Below are positions 42,987 through 52,828 of a stretch of DNA of 64,000 nt, piece by piece; within the stretch, counting starts at the first letter, position 1, and each line of letters starts with the position of its first letter. The stretch lies in contig NZ_JAYROR010000066.1 in NCBI RefSeq assembly GCF_041911615.1, positions 1 through 64,000 of the forward strand, given 5' to 3'. Source of the DNA: Zoogloea sp041911615. Its GTDB lineage: Bacteria > Pseudomonadota > Gammaproteobacteria > Burkholderiales > Rhodocyclaceae. The notes below the pieces were generated by a model, which was not told where the DNA came from, ran no database searches, and was given only the letters and a program-made list of their open reading frames with translations. The position numbers were made by a program, and so were the translations under genes.

Positions 42987-44915
42987 ATGTGCGGCATTGC
43001 TGGCCTATTTGACACCCGCGGCAAGCGCGACTTCGATCGCGCCCTGATGAAGCGGATGAACGACATCCAGTTCCATCGGGGGCCGGATGAGGGCGATCTT
43101 CATTTCGAACCCGGGGTGGCGCTCGGCCATCGTCGCCTGTCCATCATCGACCTCTCGACCGGCCAGCAGCCGCTGTTCAACGAGGATGGCTCGGTGGCGG
43201 TGGTGTTCAACGGCGAAATCTACAATTTCCAGGAACTCGTGCCCGAACTCGAAGCCCTCGGCCACCGCTTCCACACGCGCAGCGACACCGAGGTCATCGT
43301 GCACGCCTGGGAATCCTGGGGCGAGGACTGCGTGCAGCGATTCCGGGGCATGTTCGCCTTTGCCCTGTGGGACCGCAACCGTCAGACCTTCTTCATGGCC
43401 CGTGACCGTCTGGGCGTGAAGCCGTTCTTCTACGCGATCCTTGACGACGGCACGCTGGTCTTCGGCTCGGAGCTCAAGGTGCTGATGCAGCATCCCGGAC
43501 TCGACCGCCGCATCGACCCCCAGGCGGTCGAGGAATACTTTGCCTTCGGCTACGTGGCCGAACCGCGCACCATCTTCAAGGGCGCCCGCAAGCTGCAGCC
43601 AGGCGAGAGCCTGTGCATCCGCCGCGGTCAGCCGATCCCCGCGCCCAAGCGCTACTGGGACGTCCGTTTCACCCTCGACAACCCGCTTTCGCTGGCCGAC
43701 GCGACCGCCGAGCTTACCGAGCGCCTGCGCGAATCGGTACGCCTGCGCATGATTTCCGACGTGCCGCTGGGCGCCTTCCTGTCAGGCGGCGTCGATTCCA
43801 GCGCCGTCGTGGCGACCATGGCGGGCTTGTCGGGCGAGCCGGTGAATACCTGTTCGATCGCCTTCGACGACCCGGCCTTCAACGAGTCCGAATTCGCCCA
43901 GATGGTGGCCGACCGCTACCAGACCCGGCACTTCGTCGAAACCGTCAAATCGGACGACTTCGATCTCATCGACACCCTGGCGGCGCTCTACGACGAACCC
44001 TACGCCGACAGCTCGGCGATTCCCACCTACCGCGTCTGCCAGCTCGCTCGCAAGCACGTCACCGTGGCCTTGTCCGGCGACGGCGGCGACGAGGCGATGG
44101 GCGGCTACCGCCGCTACCGCATGCATCTGATGGAAGAGAAGATGCGCGGCTCGATGCCCGCTGGCATCCGCCGTCCGGTCTTCGGGCTGCTCGGCCGGAT
44201 GTACCCCAAGGCCGACTGGGCGCCGCGGATGTTCCGCGCCAAGACTACCTTCCAGGCGCTCGCGCGGGATTCGGTGCAGGCCTATTTCCATTCGGTGTCG
44301 ATCCTGCGCGACGACATGCGGCGCAGCCTGTTCTCGAACACGTTCCGCGCCGAGCTGGCAGGCTACAACGCCATCGAGGTGTTCCGCCGCCACGCCGCTG
44401 CCGCCGACACCGACGATCCGCTGGCCCTCATCCAGTACCTCGACACCAAGACGTATCTGGTCGGCGACATCAACACCAAGGTCGACCGCGCCAGCATGGC
44501 CCATTCGCTGGAAGTGCGCGATCCGCTGATGGATCACAAGCTGGTCGAATGGCTGGCCACCTTGCCCTCGAGCCTCAAGATCAAGGGCCAGGAAGGCAAG
44601 TTCGTCTTCAAGAAGGCGATGGAGCCGCTGCTCCCCCGCGATGTGCTGTACCGCCCCAAGATGGGTTTCGCGGTGCCGCTGGCGCGCTGGTTCCGCGGTC
44701 CGCTCAAGGGCCGGGTGCGCGAGGCCATCCTGGGCTCGACGCTGGCCGAGACCGGCATCTTCAACCGCGCTTACCTCCAGCATCTGGTGGACGCCCACCA
44801 GTCCGGGGCCCGCGACTACAGCGCCTCGCTGTGGACGACGATGATGTTCGAAGCCTTCCTGCGTAACAGCAACGCCACGGCCGCGGTGCCCGCCGTGGCT
44901 GAAATGAGTCAGTAA
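42987..44915 (+). CDS. XrtA-system asparagine synthetase-like amidotransferase
   Basis: This 642-residue class II glutamine amidotransferase has nucleophile Cys2 (MCGIAGL), a glutaminase domain with RRLSIIDLSTGQQP and FNGEIYNF, and a synthetase domain with PP-loop LSGGVDSS (about 265-272). It matches the exopolysaccharide-associated amidotransferase group and probably amidates a uronic acid or similar sugar acid of the polymer, not free aspartate; that substrate is inferred. It directly abuts the next gene (TAA then ATG, no gap). Confidence 0.92.
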   Translation: MCGIAGLFDTRGKRDFDRALMKRMNDIQFHRGPDEGDLHFEPGVALGHRRLSIIDLSTGQQPLFNEDGSVAVVFNGEIYNFQELVPELEALGHRFHTRSDTEVIVHAWESWGEDCVQRFRGMFAFALWDRNRQTFFMARDRLGVKPFFYAILDDGTLVFGSELKVLMQHPGLDRRIDPQAVEEYFAFGYVAEPRTIFKGARKLQPGESLCIRRGQPIPAPKRYWDVRFTLDNPLSLADATAELTERLRESVRLRMISDVPLGAFLSGGVDSSAVVATMAGLSGEPVNTCSIAFDDPAFNESEFAQMVADRYQTRHFVETVKSDDFDLIDTLAALYDEPYADSSAIPTYRVCQLARKHVTVALSGDGGDEAMGGYRRYRMHLMEEKMRGSMPAGIRRPVFGLLGRMYPKADWAPRMFRAKTTFQALARDSVQAYFHSVSILRDDMRRSLFSNTFRAELAGYNAIEVFRRHAAAADTDDPLALIQYLDTKTYLVGDINTKVDRASMAHSLEVRDPLMDHKLVEWLATLPSSLKIKGQEGKFVFKKAMEPLLPRDVLYRPKMGFAVPLARWFRGPLKGRVREAILGSTLAETGIFNRAYLQHLVDAHQSGARDYSASLWTTMMFEAFLRNSNATAAVPAVAEMSQ

Positions 44916-46121
44916 ATGCGCATTCTCCACGTCCTCGATCACTCGATCCCGCTGCACAGCGGTTACACCTTCCGCACTGCTGCGATCCTGCGCGAGCAGC
45001 GCGCCCTCGGCTGGGAAACCTTCCACCTCACCTCCCCGAAGCAGGGCCCCACCGCGGCGCCCGTCGAGGACGTGGACGGCCTGCGCTTCCACCGCTCCGA
45101 GGTGCCGCCGGCCGGCCCGGCGGGCATCAACGAATGGCGCCTGATCCGCGCTACCGAAACCCGTCTCGAACAGCTGGCCCGCGAACTGCGCCCGGACGTG
45201 ATCCACGCCCATTCGCCGGTGCTCAATGCCATTCCGGCGATCCGCGTCGGGCGCAAGCTGGGTATCCCGGTCGTCTATGAAATCCGCGCCTTCTGGGAGG
45301 ACGCCGCCGTCGACCACGGCACGACCGCCGAAGGCAGCCTGCGCTACCGCGCCACCCGCGGCCTCGAGAGCTGGGCGCTGAAGCGCGTCGATCACGCGTT
45401 CACCATCTGCGAAGGGCTGCGTCGCGACATCGTTGCCCGTGGCATTCCCGAGACCAAGGTCACGGTCATTCCCAACGCGGTGGATGTGGAAGGCTTCCAG
45501 CTCTCCGGCGCGCCGGACGAAGCCCTCAAGGCCAAGCTCGGTCTGCAGGGCAAGACGGTTTTGGGCTTCGTCGGCTCGTTCTATGCGTACGAAGGCCTCG
45601 ACCTGCTCCTCGACGCCTTCGCCGCGATGCATGCCGGCCAGCCGGACCTGCGGGTGCTGCTGGTGGGCGGCGGGCCGCAGGACGCCAATCTCAAGGCCCA
45701 GGCCCAGCGCCTCGGCATCGCCGACAAGGTGGTGTTTACCGGTCGTGTGCCCCATTCCGAAGTCAGCCGCTACTACGATCTCATCGATCTGCTGGCCTAT
45801 CCGCGCCACTCGATGCGACTGACCGAGCTGGTCACCCCGCTCAAGCCCCTCGAGGCGATGGCCCAGGGGCGAATCTTCGTCGCCTCCGACGTGGGGGGAC
45901 ACAAGGAGCTCATTCGCGACGGAGAAACCGGCCGCCTGTTTGCCGCCGGCCAGGTGCCCGCGCTGGTGGCGACGATCCAGGACATGCTCGCCCACCGCGA
46001 GCGTTGGCCCGCGATGCGGACCGCCGGGCGCCATTTCGTCGAAGACGTGCGCAACTGGAAGAACAGCGTCGCCAACTACAAGGCGGTGTACGGTCGGCTG
46101 GCGCCGAGATCGGCCGCATGA
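44916..46121 (+). CDS. XrtA-system glycosyltransferase (STP3 type)
   Basis: This 401-residue GT4 enzyme begins ILHVLDHSIPLHSGYTFRTAAILREQRALGWET, diagnostic of the third exosortase-A sugar transferase group. It has VVYEIRAFWEDAAVDHGTTAEGS, VTVIPNAVDVEGF and the donor-site region VTPLKPLEAMAQGRIFVASDVGGHKEL. Start and stop are flush with the neighbours: it abuts the amidotransferase and overlaps the following gene by four bases. Confidence 0.92.
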   Translation: MRILHVLDHSIPLHSGYTFRTAAILREQRALGWETFHLTSPKQGPTAAPVEDVDGLRFHRSEVPPAGPAGINEWRLIRATETRLEQLARELRPDVIHAHSPVLNAIPAIRVGRKLGIPVVYEIRAFWEDAAVDHGTTAEGSLRYRATRGLESWALKRVDHAFTICEGLRRDIVARGIPETKVTVIPNAVDVEGFQLSGAPDEALKAKLGLQGKTVLGFVGSFYAYEGLDLLLDAFAAMHAGQPDLRVLLVGGGPQDANLKAQAQRLGIADKVVFTGRVPHSEVSRYYDLIDLLAYPRHSMRLTELVTPLKPLEAMAQGRIFVASDVGGHKELIRDGETGRLFAAGQVPALVATIQDMLAHRERWPAMRTAGRHFVEDVRNWKNSVANYKAVYGRLAPRSAA

Positions 46122-47218
46122 AATTCTCGGATTTATGTATCGCCCTGGTCGGCCCGCTGCCGCCGCCTGCCGGTGGCATGGCCAACCAGACCCGACAGCT
46201 CGGTGAGCTGCTGCGCCAGGAAGGCGCCCAGGTCGAGGTGGTGCAGGTCAACGCACCCTACCGGCCCGGCTGGGCCGAGAAGCTCAAGGGCCTGCGGGCG
46301 TTGTTCCGCCTGCTGCCCTACGCCTGTTGCCTGTGGCGCGCCGCCGGGAAGGCCGATCTGCTCCACGTGATGGCCAACTCGGGGTGGTCATGGCACCTTT
46401 TTGCGGCGCCGGCGATCTGGATCGGTCGCCTGCGCGGCAAGCCGGTGGTGGTCAATTACCGGGGCGGCGAGGCCGAAAGCTTCCTGCGCGGTGCGTCCGG
46501 AACGGTGCGTGCCAGCATGAACCGTGCCGCGATGCTGGTGCTCCCGTCGGGCTTTCTGAAGGACGTCTTCGGGCGCTTCGGAATGGAAGGGCGGATCGTC
46601 TCAAACATCATCGATCTGGCGCGCTTCCGTCCCGCCGACGCCAGCCGCAAGCCGGCGGCCCACGTGATGGTGGCGCGCAACCTCGAGCCGATCTACGGCA
46701 TCGACACCGCGCTGCGGGCCTTTGCCCGTGTCGCCGCCGTGCGGCCGGATGCGCGTCTGTCGGTTGCCGGGACCGGGCCCCAGGCCGATGCGCTGAAGGC
46801 GCTCGCCGCGCAGCTGGGCATCGCCGATCGGGTCGTGTTCACCGGCCGCCTCGACCGTGACGAGATGGCCGCCCTGTACCGCGACGCCGATCTGGCGCTG
46901 AACCCGAGCCGGGTGGACAACATGCCCAATTCGGTGCTCGAAGCCCTCGCCAGCGGCGTGCCGGTGGTCACCACCAACGTCGGCGGCATTCCTTACATCG
47001 TCGAGCAGGAATGCACGGCGATGCTGGTGCCGCCCGACGACCCCGAAGCGATGGCCGATGCGATGCTGCGGGTGCTGGGCGACGACGTTTTCGCCGCCCG
47101 ACTGCGCGCCGCCGGGATGGAGGACGTCCAGCGCTACAGCTGGTCGGCCGTCAAGAACGAATTGCTCGCTGCCTACACCGACGCTTGCCGTGCCCGGGGC
47201 GCTGGCGCGCGGCCATAG
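46118..47218 (+). CDS. Glycosyltransferase family 4 protein of the exopolysaccharide locus
   Basis: This 366-residue GT-B enzyme begins IALVGPLPPPAGGMANQTRQL and has VNYRGGEAESFL, VLPSGFLKDVFGRFG and the donor motif ALNPSRVDNMPNSVLEALASGVPVVTTNVGG. The start ATG overlaps the stop of the preceding glycosyltransferase (ATGA). It is of the kind that often accompanies the XrtA core, but I assign no sugar specificity. Confidence 0.87.
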   Translation: MKFSDLCIALVGPLPPPAGGMANQTRQLGELLRQEGAQVEVVQVNAPYRPGWAEKLKGLRALFRLLPYACCLWRAAGKADLLHVMANSGWSWHLFAAPAIWIGRLRGKPVVVNYRGGEAESFLRGASGTVRASMNRAAMLVLPSGFLKDVFGRFGMEGRIVSNIIDLARFRPADASRKPAAHVMVARNLEPIYGIDTALRAFARVAAVRPDARLSVAGTGPQADALKALAAQLGIADRVVFTGRLDRDEMAALYRDADLALNPSRVDNMPNSVLEALASGVPVVTTNVGGIPYIVEQECTAMLVPPDDPEAMADAMLRVLGDDVFAARLRAAGMEDVQRYSWSAVKNELLAAYTDACRARGAGARP

Positions 47219-47230
47219 GAATCCACGAAA

Positions 47231-48583
47231 ATGTCAGACTTGTACACCCGCTTCATCGCCAACGTCGTCTTTCCCCTCCAGGAGCGCGTCAAGCACCACG
47301 ACACGGTGGCGGTGCGGCGCCAGATGGAGGAATCCCAGTGGTGGCCGCGGGATCGCATCGACGCGCTGCAGCGGACCCGCCTCAAGGCCTTTCTGACCGA
47401 CATCGCCACCCACGTGCCGTATTACCGCGAGCTGTTCGCCCGCACCGGCTTCGATCCGGCCAAGGTCAATGGTCCGGCCGACCTGCAGGCGCTGCCGTAT
47501 CTCACCAAGGCGGTCATCAAGCAGAACGGCGATGCGTTGCGCGCCGACGATGCCCGGGGGCTCGCGCGCTTCAATACGGGCGGCTCGAGCGGCGAGCCGC
47601 TGATCTTCTTCATCGGCACCGAGCGTGTCACCCACGACGTGGCCGCCAAGTGGCGTGCCACCCGCTGGTGGGACGTGGATATCGGCGATCCGGAGATCGT
47701 GATCTGGGGCTCGCCCATCGAGCTGGGCACCCAGGACCGCGTCCGACTGATCCGTGACAAGCTGATGCGCACCGAGCTGCTGCCGGCCTTCGAGATGTCC
47801 GACGCGAAGGTCGAAGGCTTCATTGCGCGCATCCGGGAGATGCGCCCTCGGATGCTGTTCGGCTACCCGTCGGCGATCAGCCATATCGCTGCGCACGCCG
47901 AGAAGAAGGGTATTCGCCTCGACGATCTGGGTATCAAGGTGGTGTTCGTCACCTCCGAGCGCCTCTACGACCATCAGCGGGACATCATCAGCCGGCTGTT
48001 CAAGGCGCCGGTGGCCAACGGCTACGGCGGTCGGGACGCGGGTTTCATCGCCCACGCCTGCCCATCCGGTTCGATGCACATCACCGCCGAGGACATCATC
48101 GTCGAGATCATCGACAGTGATGGCAACGTGCTGCCGCCGGGGCAGTCCGGCGAGATCGTCGTGACACACCTCGCAACAAGAGATTACCCATTCGTGCGCT
48201 ACCGCACGGGCGATGTCGCTGTCCTGAGCGATCATGCGTGTCCGTGTGGTCGGGGCCTGCCCATCTTGAGCGAGATCCAGGGGAGAAGCACCGATTTCGT
48301 GATCGGCGCCGACGGAACGGTGATGCACGGCCTGTCCTTGATCTACGTGCTGCGAGACATTCCCGGCGTCGCGTCGTTCAAGATCGTGCAGGAGACAAAG
48401 GCCCTGACGACGGTGTTCGTCGTACGGGGGCCGGCTTTCGAGCCAGGCGATGTGGCGCGCATCGAGAGCGGCCTGAAGCGCCGTCTGGGCGAGTCGGTGA
48501 CGATCGACGTGAAGCTGGTGGATGCGATTCCGGCCGAGGCTTCGGGCAAGTTCCGCTACGTGATCAGCCGGGTCGCGGCATGA
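47231..48583 (+). CDS. CapK/PaaK-like adenylate-forming enzyme
   Basis: This 450-residue protein resembles phenylacetate-CoA ligase. It has ATHVPYYRELFARTGFDP, the Ser/Thr/Gly-rich P-loop NTGGSSGEPLIF, NGYGGRDAGFIAHAC, YPFVRYRTGDVAVL with the adenylate-binding Asp, and a C-terminal lid with EASGKFRYV and its Lys. Capsule-locus relatives (CapK) are thought to activate a carboxylate for transfer to sugar. Here it probably primes an acyl or amino-acid substituent; the substrate is unknown. The canonical exosortase-A acyl-CoA ligase and acyl carrier protein are not in the window. Confidence 0.85.
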   Translation: MSDLYTRFIANVVFPLQERVKHHDTVAVRRQMEESQWWPRDRIDALQRTRLKAFLTDIATHVPYYRELFARTGFDPAKVNGPADLQALPYLTKAVIKQNGDALRADDARGLARFNTGGSSGEPLIFFIGTERVTHDVAAKWRATRWWDVDIGDPEIVIWGSPIELGTQDRVRLIRDKLMRTELLPAFEMSDAKVEGFIARIREMRPRMLFGYPSAISHIAAHAEKKGIRLDDLGIKVVFVTSERLYDHQRDIISRLFKAPVANGYGGRDAGFIAHACPSGSMHITAEDIIVEIIDSDGNVLPPGQSGEIVVTHLATRDYPFVRYRTGDVAVLSDHACPCGRGLPILSEIQGRSTDFVIGADGTVMHGLSLIYVLRDIPGVASFKIVQETKALTTVFVVRGPAFEPGDVARIESGLKRRLGESVTIDVKLVDAIPAEASGKFRYVISRVAA

Positions 48584-48631
48584 GCTTACGCGGGTAGGTG
48601 ACGATCCTTCCGGGCAATTGGGGCATAAGAA

Positions 48632-49984
48632 GTGCGTGACTTACTGGTTCTCTCCGTTTTCCTGTTCGGCGCCCTGAAGGCGCTGAAGTCGCCTTACAAC
48701 GGCGCACTGCTGTGGGTCTGGATCGGCCTGATGAACCCTCACCGGCTGGGTTGGGGCTTTGCCTATACCATGCCGCTGGCGCTTACCGCGGCGCTGCTCA
48801 CCGTGGTGGCGATGGCCACCCATCCGAAGCAGGTCCAGTCTCCGGCCAGCGGTCCGGTGACGGTGCTGACGATCTTCGTGATCTGGATGGCCGTCACCAC
48901 CTACACTGCGATTCACTACGCCGACAGTCTGGTCGCCTACAACGAGGTGCTGAAGGTGCTGGTGATGGTTCTCGTCGTCGCCTCGGTGGTGCGCACCCGC
49001 GAGCAGATCCTGGGCCTGGTGGCTACCGCGTCCATGTCGATTGCTTACTTTGGCGCCAAGGGCGGCTTGTTCACCCTGATGACGGGGGGCTCGTTCCGCG
49101 TGTGGGGGCCGCCGGCGAGCGTCGTCGAAGGCAACAACGAACTCGCCGTGGCGCTGGTCATCACCATTCCGCTGCTCAATTTCATGGCCCTGCAGGTGGA
49201 TAAGGTCATGGAGTTTCCGCTGCTGCGGCCGATCGGCAAGCGCTGGGTGACGCGCATTCTTTACCTGATCATGGCCCTGTGCGCGGTGGCAGCGATCGGC
49301 AGCCACTCGCGGGGCGCGCTGCTGGCGATCGGCGCGATGTTCGGGATGCTCTGGTGGCGCAGCAAGTCGAAGCTGACGATCGGTCTGCTGCTGCTGCTGC
49401 TGGCGCCGGCGATGCTGTTCTTCATGCCCGAAGAATGGACCTCGCGGATGGGTACCATCAAGACCTATGATCAGGACGAATCGGCCCTCGGGCGGATCAA
49501 CGCCTGGATCATGGCGATCAACATCGCCAACAACCGGATCCTCGGCGCAGGTTTCCTGACCAACTCGCCGCTGGTCTATCAGATGTACGCGCCCAACTCG
49601 AACTTCATTCTGGTGGCCCACAGCATCTACTTTCAGGTGCTCGGTCAGCACGGCTACATCGGATTGTTCCTGTACCTGCTGTTCTGGGGGCTGACTTACC
49701 GCACCGCGGGCCGACTCGAGAAGGCTGGCAAGCTGGCACCCGATTTCGAGTGGGTCGGGCAACTGGGCTCGATGATCAAGGTAAGCCTGATCGGCTTCGC
49801 GGTCGGGGGCGCCTTCCTGAGTCTCGCCTACTGGGACATGCCGTATTACTTCATGGCGCTGGTGGTGGCCAGCGAAAAATGGGTCAAGCGAACCTTGGCC
49901 GAACGGGCCGCGAATCCGGCACTTCAGCCGGATGGCAACGCTGGCGCGCCGGGCGGGGTGCAGACCCTGCGTGCCTCCAGCTAA
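48632..49984 (+). CDS. Exosortase A-associated O-antigen ligase/polymerase-like protein
   Basis: This 450-residue inner-membrane protein has about ten to twelve hydrophobic segments and a Wzy/WaaL-type fold. The N terminus (RDLLVLSVFLFGALKALKSPYNGALLWVWIGLMNPHRLGWGF) is typical of the exosortase A O-ligase family. The large periplasmic loop around residues 265-330 (MPEEWTSRMGTIKTYDQDESALGRINAW) precedes the conserved HSIYFQVLGQHGYIGL. It likely polymerises or transfers the glycan. The start is GTG 48632 with GGGG farther upstream. Confidence 0.9.
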   Translation: MRDLLVLSVFLFGALKALKSPYNGALLWVWIGLMNPHRLGWGFAYTMPLALTAALLTVVAMATHPKQVQSPASGPVTVLTIFVIWMAVTTYTAIHYADSLVAYNEVLKVLVMVLVVASVVRTREQILGLVATASMSIAYFGAKGGLFTLMTGGSFRVWGPPASVVEGNNELAVALVITIPLLNFMALQVDKVMEFPLLRPIGKRWVTRILYLIMALCAVAAIGSHSRGALLAIGAMFGMLWWRSKSKLTIGLLLLLLAPAMLFFMPEEWTSRMGTIKTYDQDESALGRINAWIMAINIANNRILGAGFLTNSPLVYQMYAPNSNFILVAHSIYFQVLGQHGYIGLFLYLLFWGLTYRTAGRLEKAGKLAPDFEWVGQLGSMIKVSLIGFAVGGAFLSLAYWDMPYYFMALVVASEKWVKRTLAERAANPALQPDGNAGAPGGVQTLRASS

Positions 49985-49996
49985 CGAGACAGGGCA

Positions 49997-51568
49997 ATGA
50001 TATCTTTCGGTCGTAAATCGGATTCGATGGTGGGGCGTATGGCGGATGCTCAGGTGCTGTCCGGGCCGCGGCAGGGCGGTGGCCTGCTCGCGCTGGTGGT
50101 GGTCGTGGCGGTGTGGGCGGCGATCCTGTTCAGCTTCCGCCAGCAGGTGGCGATGGTGCTCGAGGCATGGGACACCCTGCCGAGCCATGAGCATGGCTAC
50201 GTGGTGCTGGTGGTCGTAGCCTATCTGCTGTGGACCAAGTTGCCGCTGGTGCGGGGCGAGTCCTGCCAGCCCTCCTGGAAGGGTTTCGTTGCGCTGGCGG
50301 CGACCGGATTCCTGGCGATGCTCGGCGACATGGTGTCGGTGGCGGCGGTCGTGCAGTTCGCCATCGTGCTGATGATGATCAGTGCCGTCTGGGCCGTGAC
50401 CGGCGACCGGATCTTCCGCCGGGTGGTCGGTCCGCTGTGCTTCCTGCTCTTCGCAGTGCCCTTCGGCCAGGAGATCGTCCCGATCCTGATGACCTGGACT
50501 GCCGATGCGACGGTGGTCGCGCTGCGCCACAGCGGCGTGCCGGTCTATCAGGAAGGGCGCAACTTCGTGATCCCGAGCGGACGCTGGTCCGTCGTCGAAG
50601 CCTGCGGCGGCATCCGCTACCTGCTGACCTCGGTGTTCATTGGCGCGGTCTTCGCCTATCTCACCTACACCCGTTTCTACAAGCGTGTGCTGTTCATGCT
50701 GTGGGCGACGGTGATGCCGCTCTTCGCCAACTGGGTGCGCGCCTACGTCATCGTGATGGTCGCCCATTTCACCGCCAACGAGTGGGGCCTTGGCCTGAGC
50801 CACATTGCGCTGGGCTGGGTCATCTTCGGCGTGGCGATCTTCGTGAGTTTCGCAGTGGGCACACGCTGGCGCGACCCGGTGCCCGAGGTGCCCGCGCCGG
50901 CCTATCACAAGGCCTCGCCGGTTGGCGTGGTACTGGCCGCCACGGTCGCCGCCGCGGCGATCCCGTTTGGCTGGCACGCTTTTGCCCAGTCGATGGAGGC
51001 CCGCATCTCCGACCAGAACCCGGTGCTGGAACTCAACTCGCTGGCCGGACTGACCCAGGACCCCGCCGCCACCGCCGACGGCATCCGCCCGAACTTCCCG
51101 GGCGCCCGGGTGGTGCATCAGGCCACCTATCTGGTCAACGGCGAGCCGGTGGACGTTTTCGTGGCCTATTATCGCAACCAGACGCAGGGGGCCGAACTGG
51201 TCAACGTGCTGAACCAGCTCGAGCCCACCAAGAAGTGGGGCTGGGCGATCTCGACCCTGCCGAGCAAGCCGGCCCAAGGCGTGCCCGACGTGCGTCTCGA
51301 CGGTTTCGCCAATAACGGCCGCCACGCCGCCGTCTATCACTTCTACTGGGTGAATGGCATGACGACCACCAGCGACTTCACCAGCAAGCTGCTCGAAGCG
51401 TTGTCGCGCCTGCGCGGCCGGGGCGACGATGCGGCGGCGATCGCGATGACCGCCTACAGCGCCGACAGCGTCGAGGCGGCGCGGGTCAAGACCGAAGCGT
51501 TCGCGGCGCAGCACCTGCCCGGCATCCTGGCCGATCTCGAACGCACCGCAACCGCCGACAGGAAATAA
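49997..51568 (+). CDS. xrtA: Exosortase A (XrtA) with fused C-terminal EpsI domain
   Basis: This 523-residue protein has an eight-segment membrane domain with the transpeptidase-like triad: Cys203 in VVEACGGIRYL, Arg248 in NWVRAYVIV and His269 in GLSHIALGW. The C-terminal periplasmic EpsI domain (about 305-515) follows. XrtA recognises PEP-CTERM tails, cleaves at the motif and probably attaches the protein to an envelope component. It follows the O-ligase by 12 bases. ATG 49997 (ACAGGG upstream) is used; ATG 50027 and 50039 are alternatives. No PEP-CTERM substrate is encoded in the window. Confidence 0.95.
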   Translation: MISFGRKSDSMVGRMADAQVLSGPRQGGGLLALVVVVAVWAAILFSFRQQVAMVLEAWDTLPSHEHGYVVLVVVAYLLWTKLPLVRGESCQPSWKGFVALAATGFLAMLGDMVSVAAVVQFAIVLMMISAVWAVTGDRIFRRVVGPLCFLLFAVPFGQEIVPILMTWTADATVVALRHSGVPVYQEGRNFVIPSGRWSVVEACGGIRYLLTSVFIGAVFAYLTYTRFYKRVLFMLWATVMPLFANWVRAYVIVMVAHFTANEWGLGLSHIALGWVIFGVAIFVSFAVGTRWRDPVPEVPAPAYHKASPVGVVLAATVAAAAIPFGWHAFAQSMEARISDQNPVLELNSLAGLTQDPAATADGIRPNFPGARVVHQATYLVNGEPVDVFVAYYRNQTQGAELVNVLNQLEPTKKWGWAISTLPSKPAQGVPDVRLDGFANNGRHAAVYHFYWVNGMTTTSDFTSKLLEALSRLRGRGDDAAAIAMTAYSADSVEAARVKTEAFAAQHLPGILADLERTATADRK

Positions 51569-51574
51569 TCGCGC

Positions 51575-52828
51575 ATGACTCGCGGGGCGTCGGGAGCCGG
51601 CGCATGCCTCATGGTGGCCAGCATCTTCACCCCCATCCAGGGTGGGTCGGCGACCGTTTATGCGAACCTCTGCCGGTACGCGCCTGAGGGCCGGATGATC
51701 GCCCTGGCGGCGCGGCGCAACTGCTACGACGGCGCCGAGATCGCCGGCTGGCGGAGGCATGATGCACATTGCGGTTTTCCGGTCCATCGCCTCGACCTGC
51801 TGCGCCCGCAGATCGCGCCGCCGGCTCACAAGCTGGTGTCGGCGTGGCGCTTCCTGACCATCGACATCCCGCTGCGGATCAGCATGGTCTGGAAGGTCTG
51901 GCGGCTGATCCGGAGATACCGCATCGAGGTCATCTGCATCGGCGAGCTTGCGTCCACGGCCTGGCTCGGCGAGTTCTTCCAGCGCGTCCTGGGCAAACGG
52001 ATGGTCATCTACGTCCATGGCGAGGAGATCACCACCCGTTTCAACGCCGGCTCTTTCGGCCGCAGCCGCAGCGCCCACCTGCGTGCGGCGGACGCCGTGG
52101 TGGCGGTCAGCCGATTCACCCAACGGGTACTGATCGACGAAATGGGGCTGCCGCCCGAAAAGGTGGTGCTGATCGAAAACGGCGTCGACACCCGCCGCTT
52201 CACCCCCGGGCCCGACGACCCGGCATTCCGATCCCGTTTCGGGCTCGAAGGCAAGCGTATCGTGGTGGCCGTCGGCCGGCTGGTGGCGCGCAAGGGTTTC
52301 GACCAGATGATCCGGGCGTGGTCGCGGATCGTTGCCGCCCATCCCGACAGCCATCTCCTCATCATCGGCAGCGGCCCCGAGCGGGAGACCTTCGAGGCCC
52401 TCATCGCGGCGTCGGGCGTCGCCCACAGCATTACCCTGGCCGGTGCCCTCGACGACGCCGACCTCCTCGCCGCCTACCGCAGCGCCACGCTGTTCACGAT
52501 GCCCAACCGCACCATGCCCGACGGCGACACCGAGGGCTTCGGCCTCACCTTCCTCGAAGCCAATGCCTGCGGCCGCGCGGTGATCGGCGGACGGGCAGGG
52601 GGGGCGGTCGAGGCCGTCCGGGACGGCGTCAGTGGCCTGCTGGTCAACGGCGAGGACGTGGACGAGATCGCCGCCGCCGTCGGGCGCATCCTCGGTGACG
52701 ACGCCCTGCGCCAGCGGCTCGAGGCCGGCGGCCTGGCCCACGCCCGCGCCCACAGCTGGGAGAACGGCTCGAAGCTGTTCCAGGATCTGTGCACCCGCCT
52801 ACAACTGAAGGGAAACACGCATGGCTGA
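51575..52828 (+). CDS. Glycosyltransferase family 4 protein following exosortase A
   Basis: This 417-residue GT4 enzyme has VASIFTPIQGGSATVYANLCRYAP, VIYVHGEEITTRF, VLIENGVDTRRFTPG and the donor site MPDGDTEGFGLTFLEANACGRAVIGG. It is 6 bases after xrtA and overlaps the next gene by 8 bases, so it is in the same operon. Sugar and linkage are unknown. Confidence 0.87.
   Translation: MTRGASGAGACLMVASIFTPIQGGSATVYANLCRYAPEGRMIALAARRNCYDGAEIAGWRRHDAHCGFPVHRLDLLRPQIAPPAHKLVSAWRFLTIDIPLRISMVWKVWRLIRRYRIEVICIGELASTAWLGEFFQRVLGKRMVIYVHGEEITTRFNAGSFGRSRSAHLRAADAVVAVSRFTQRVLIDEMGLPPEKVVLIENGVDTRRFTPGPDDPAFRSRFGLEGKRIVVAVGRLVARKGFDQMIRAWSRIVAAHPDSHLLIIGSGPERETFEALIAASGVAHSITLAGALDDADLLAAYRSATLFTMPNRTMPDGDTEGFGLTFLEANACGRAVIGGRAGGAVEAVRDGVSGLLVNGEDVDEIAAAVGRILGDDALRQRLEAGGLAHARAHSWENGSKLFQDLCTRLQLKGNTHG

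Noticed and set aside
48641..52753. A 1370-codon open frame on the minus strand opposite the ligase, O-ligase, exosortase and glycosyltransferase genes
   Set aside because: It is antisense to several well-recognised genes, its product is a His/Asp/Arg/Gln-rich string without domains, and long antisense frames are expected opposite G+C-rich codons.
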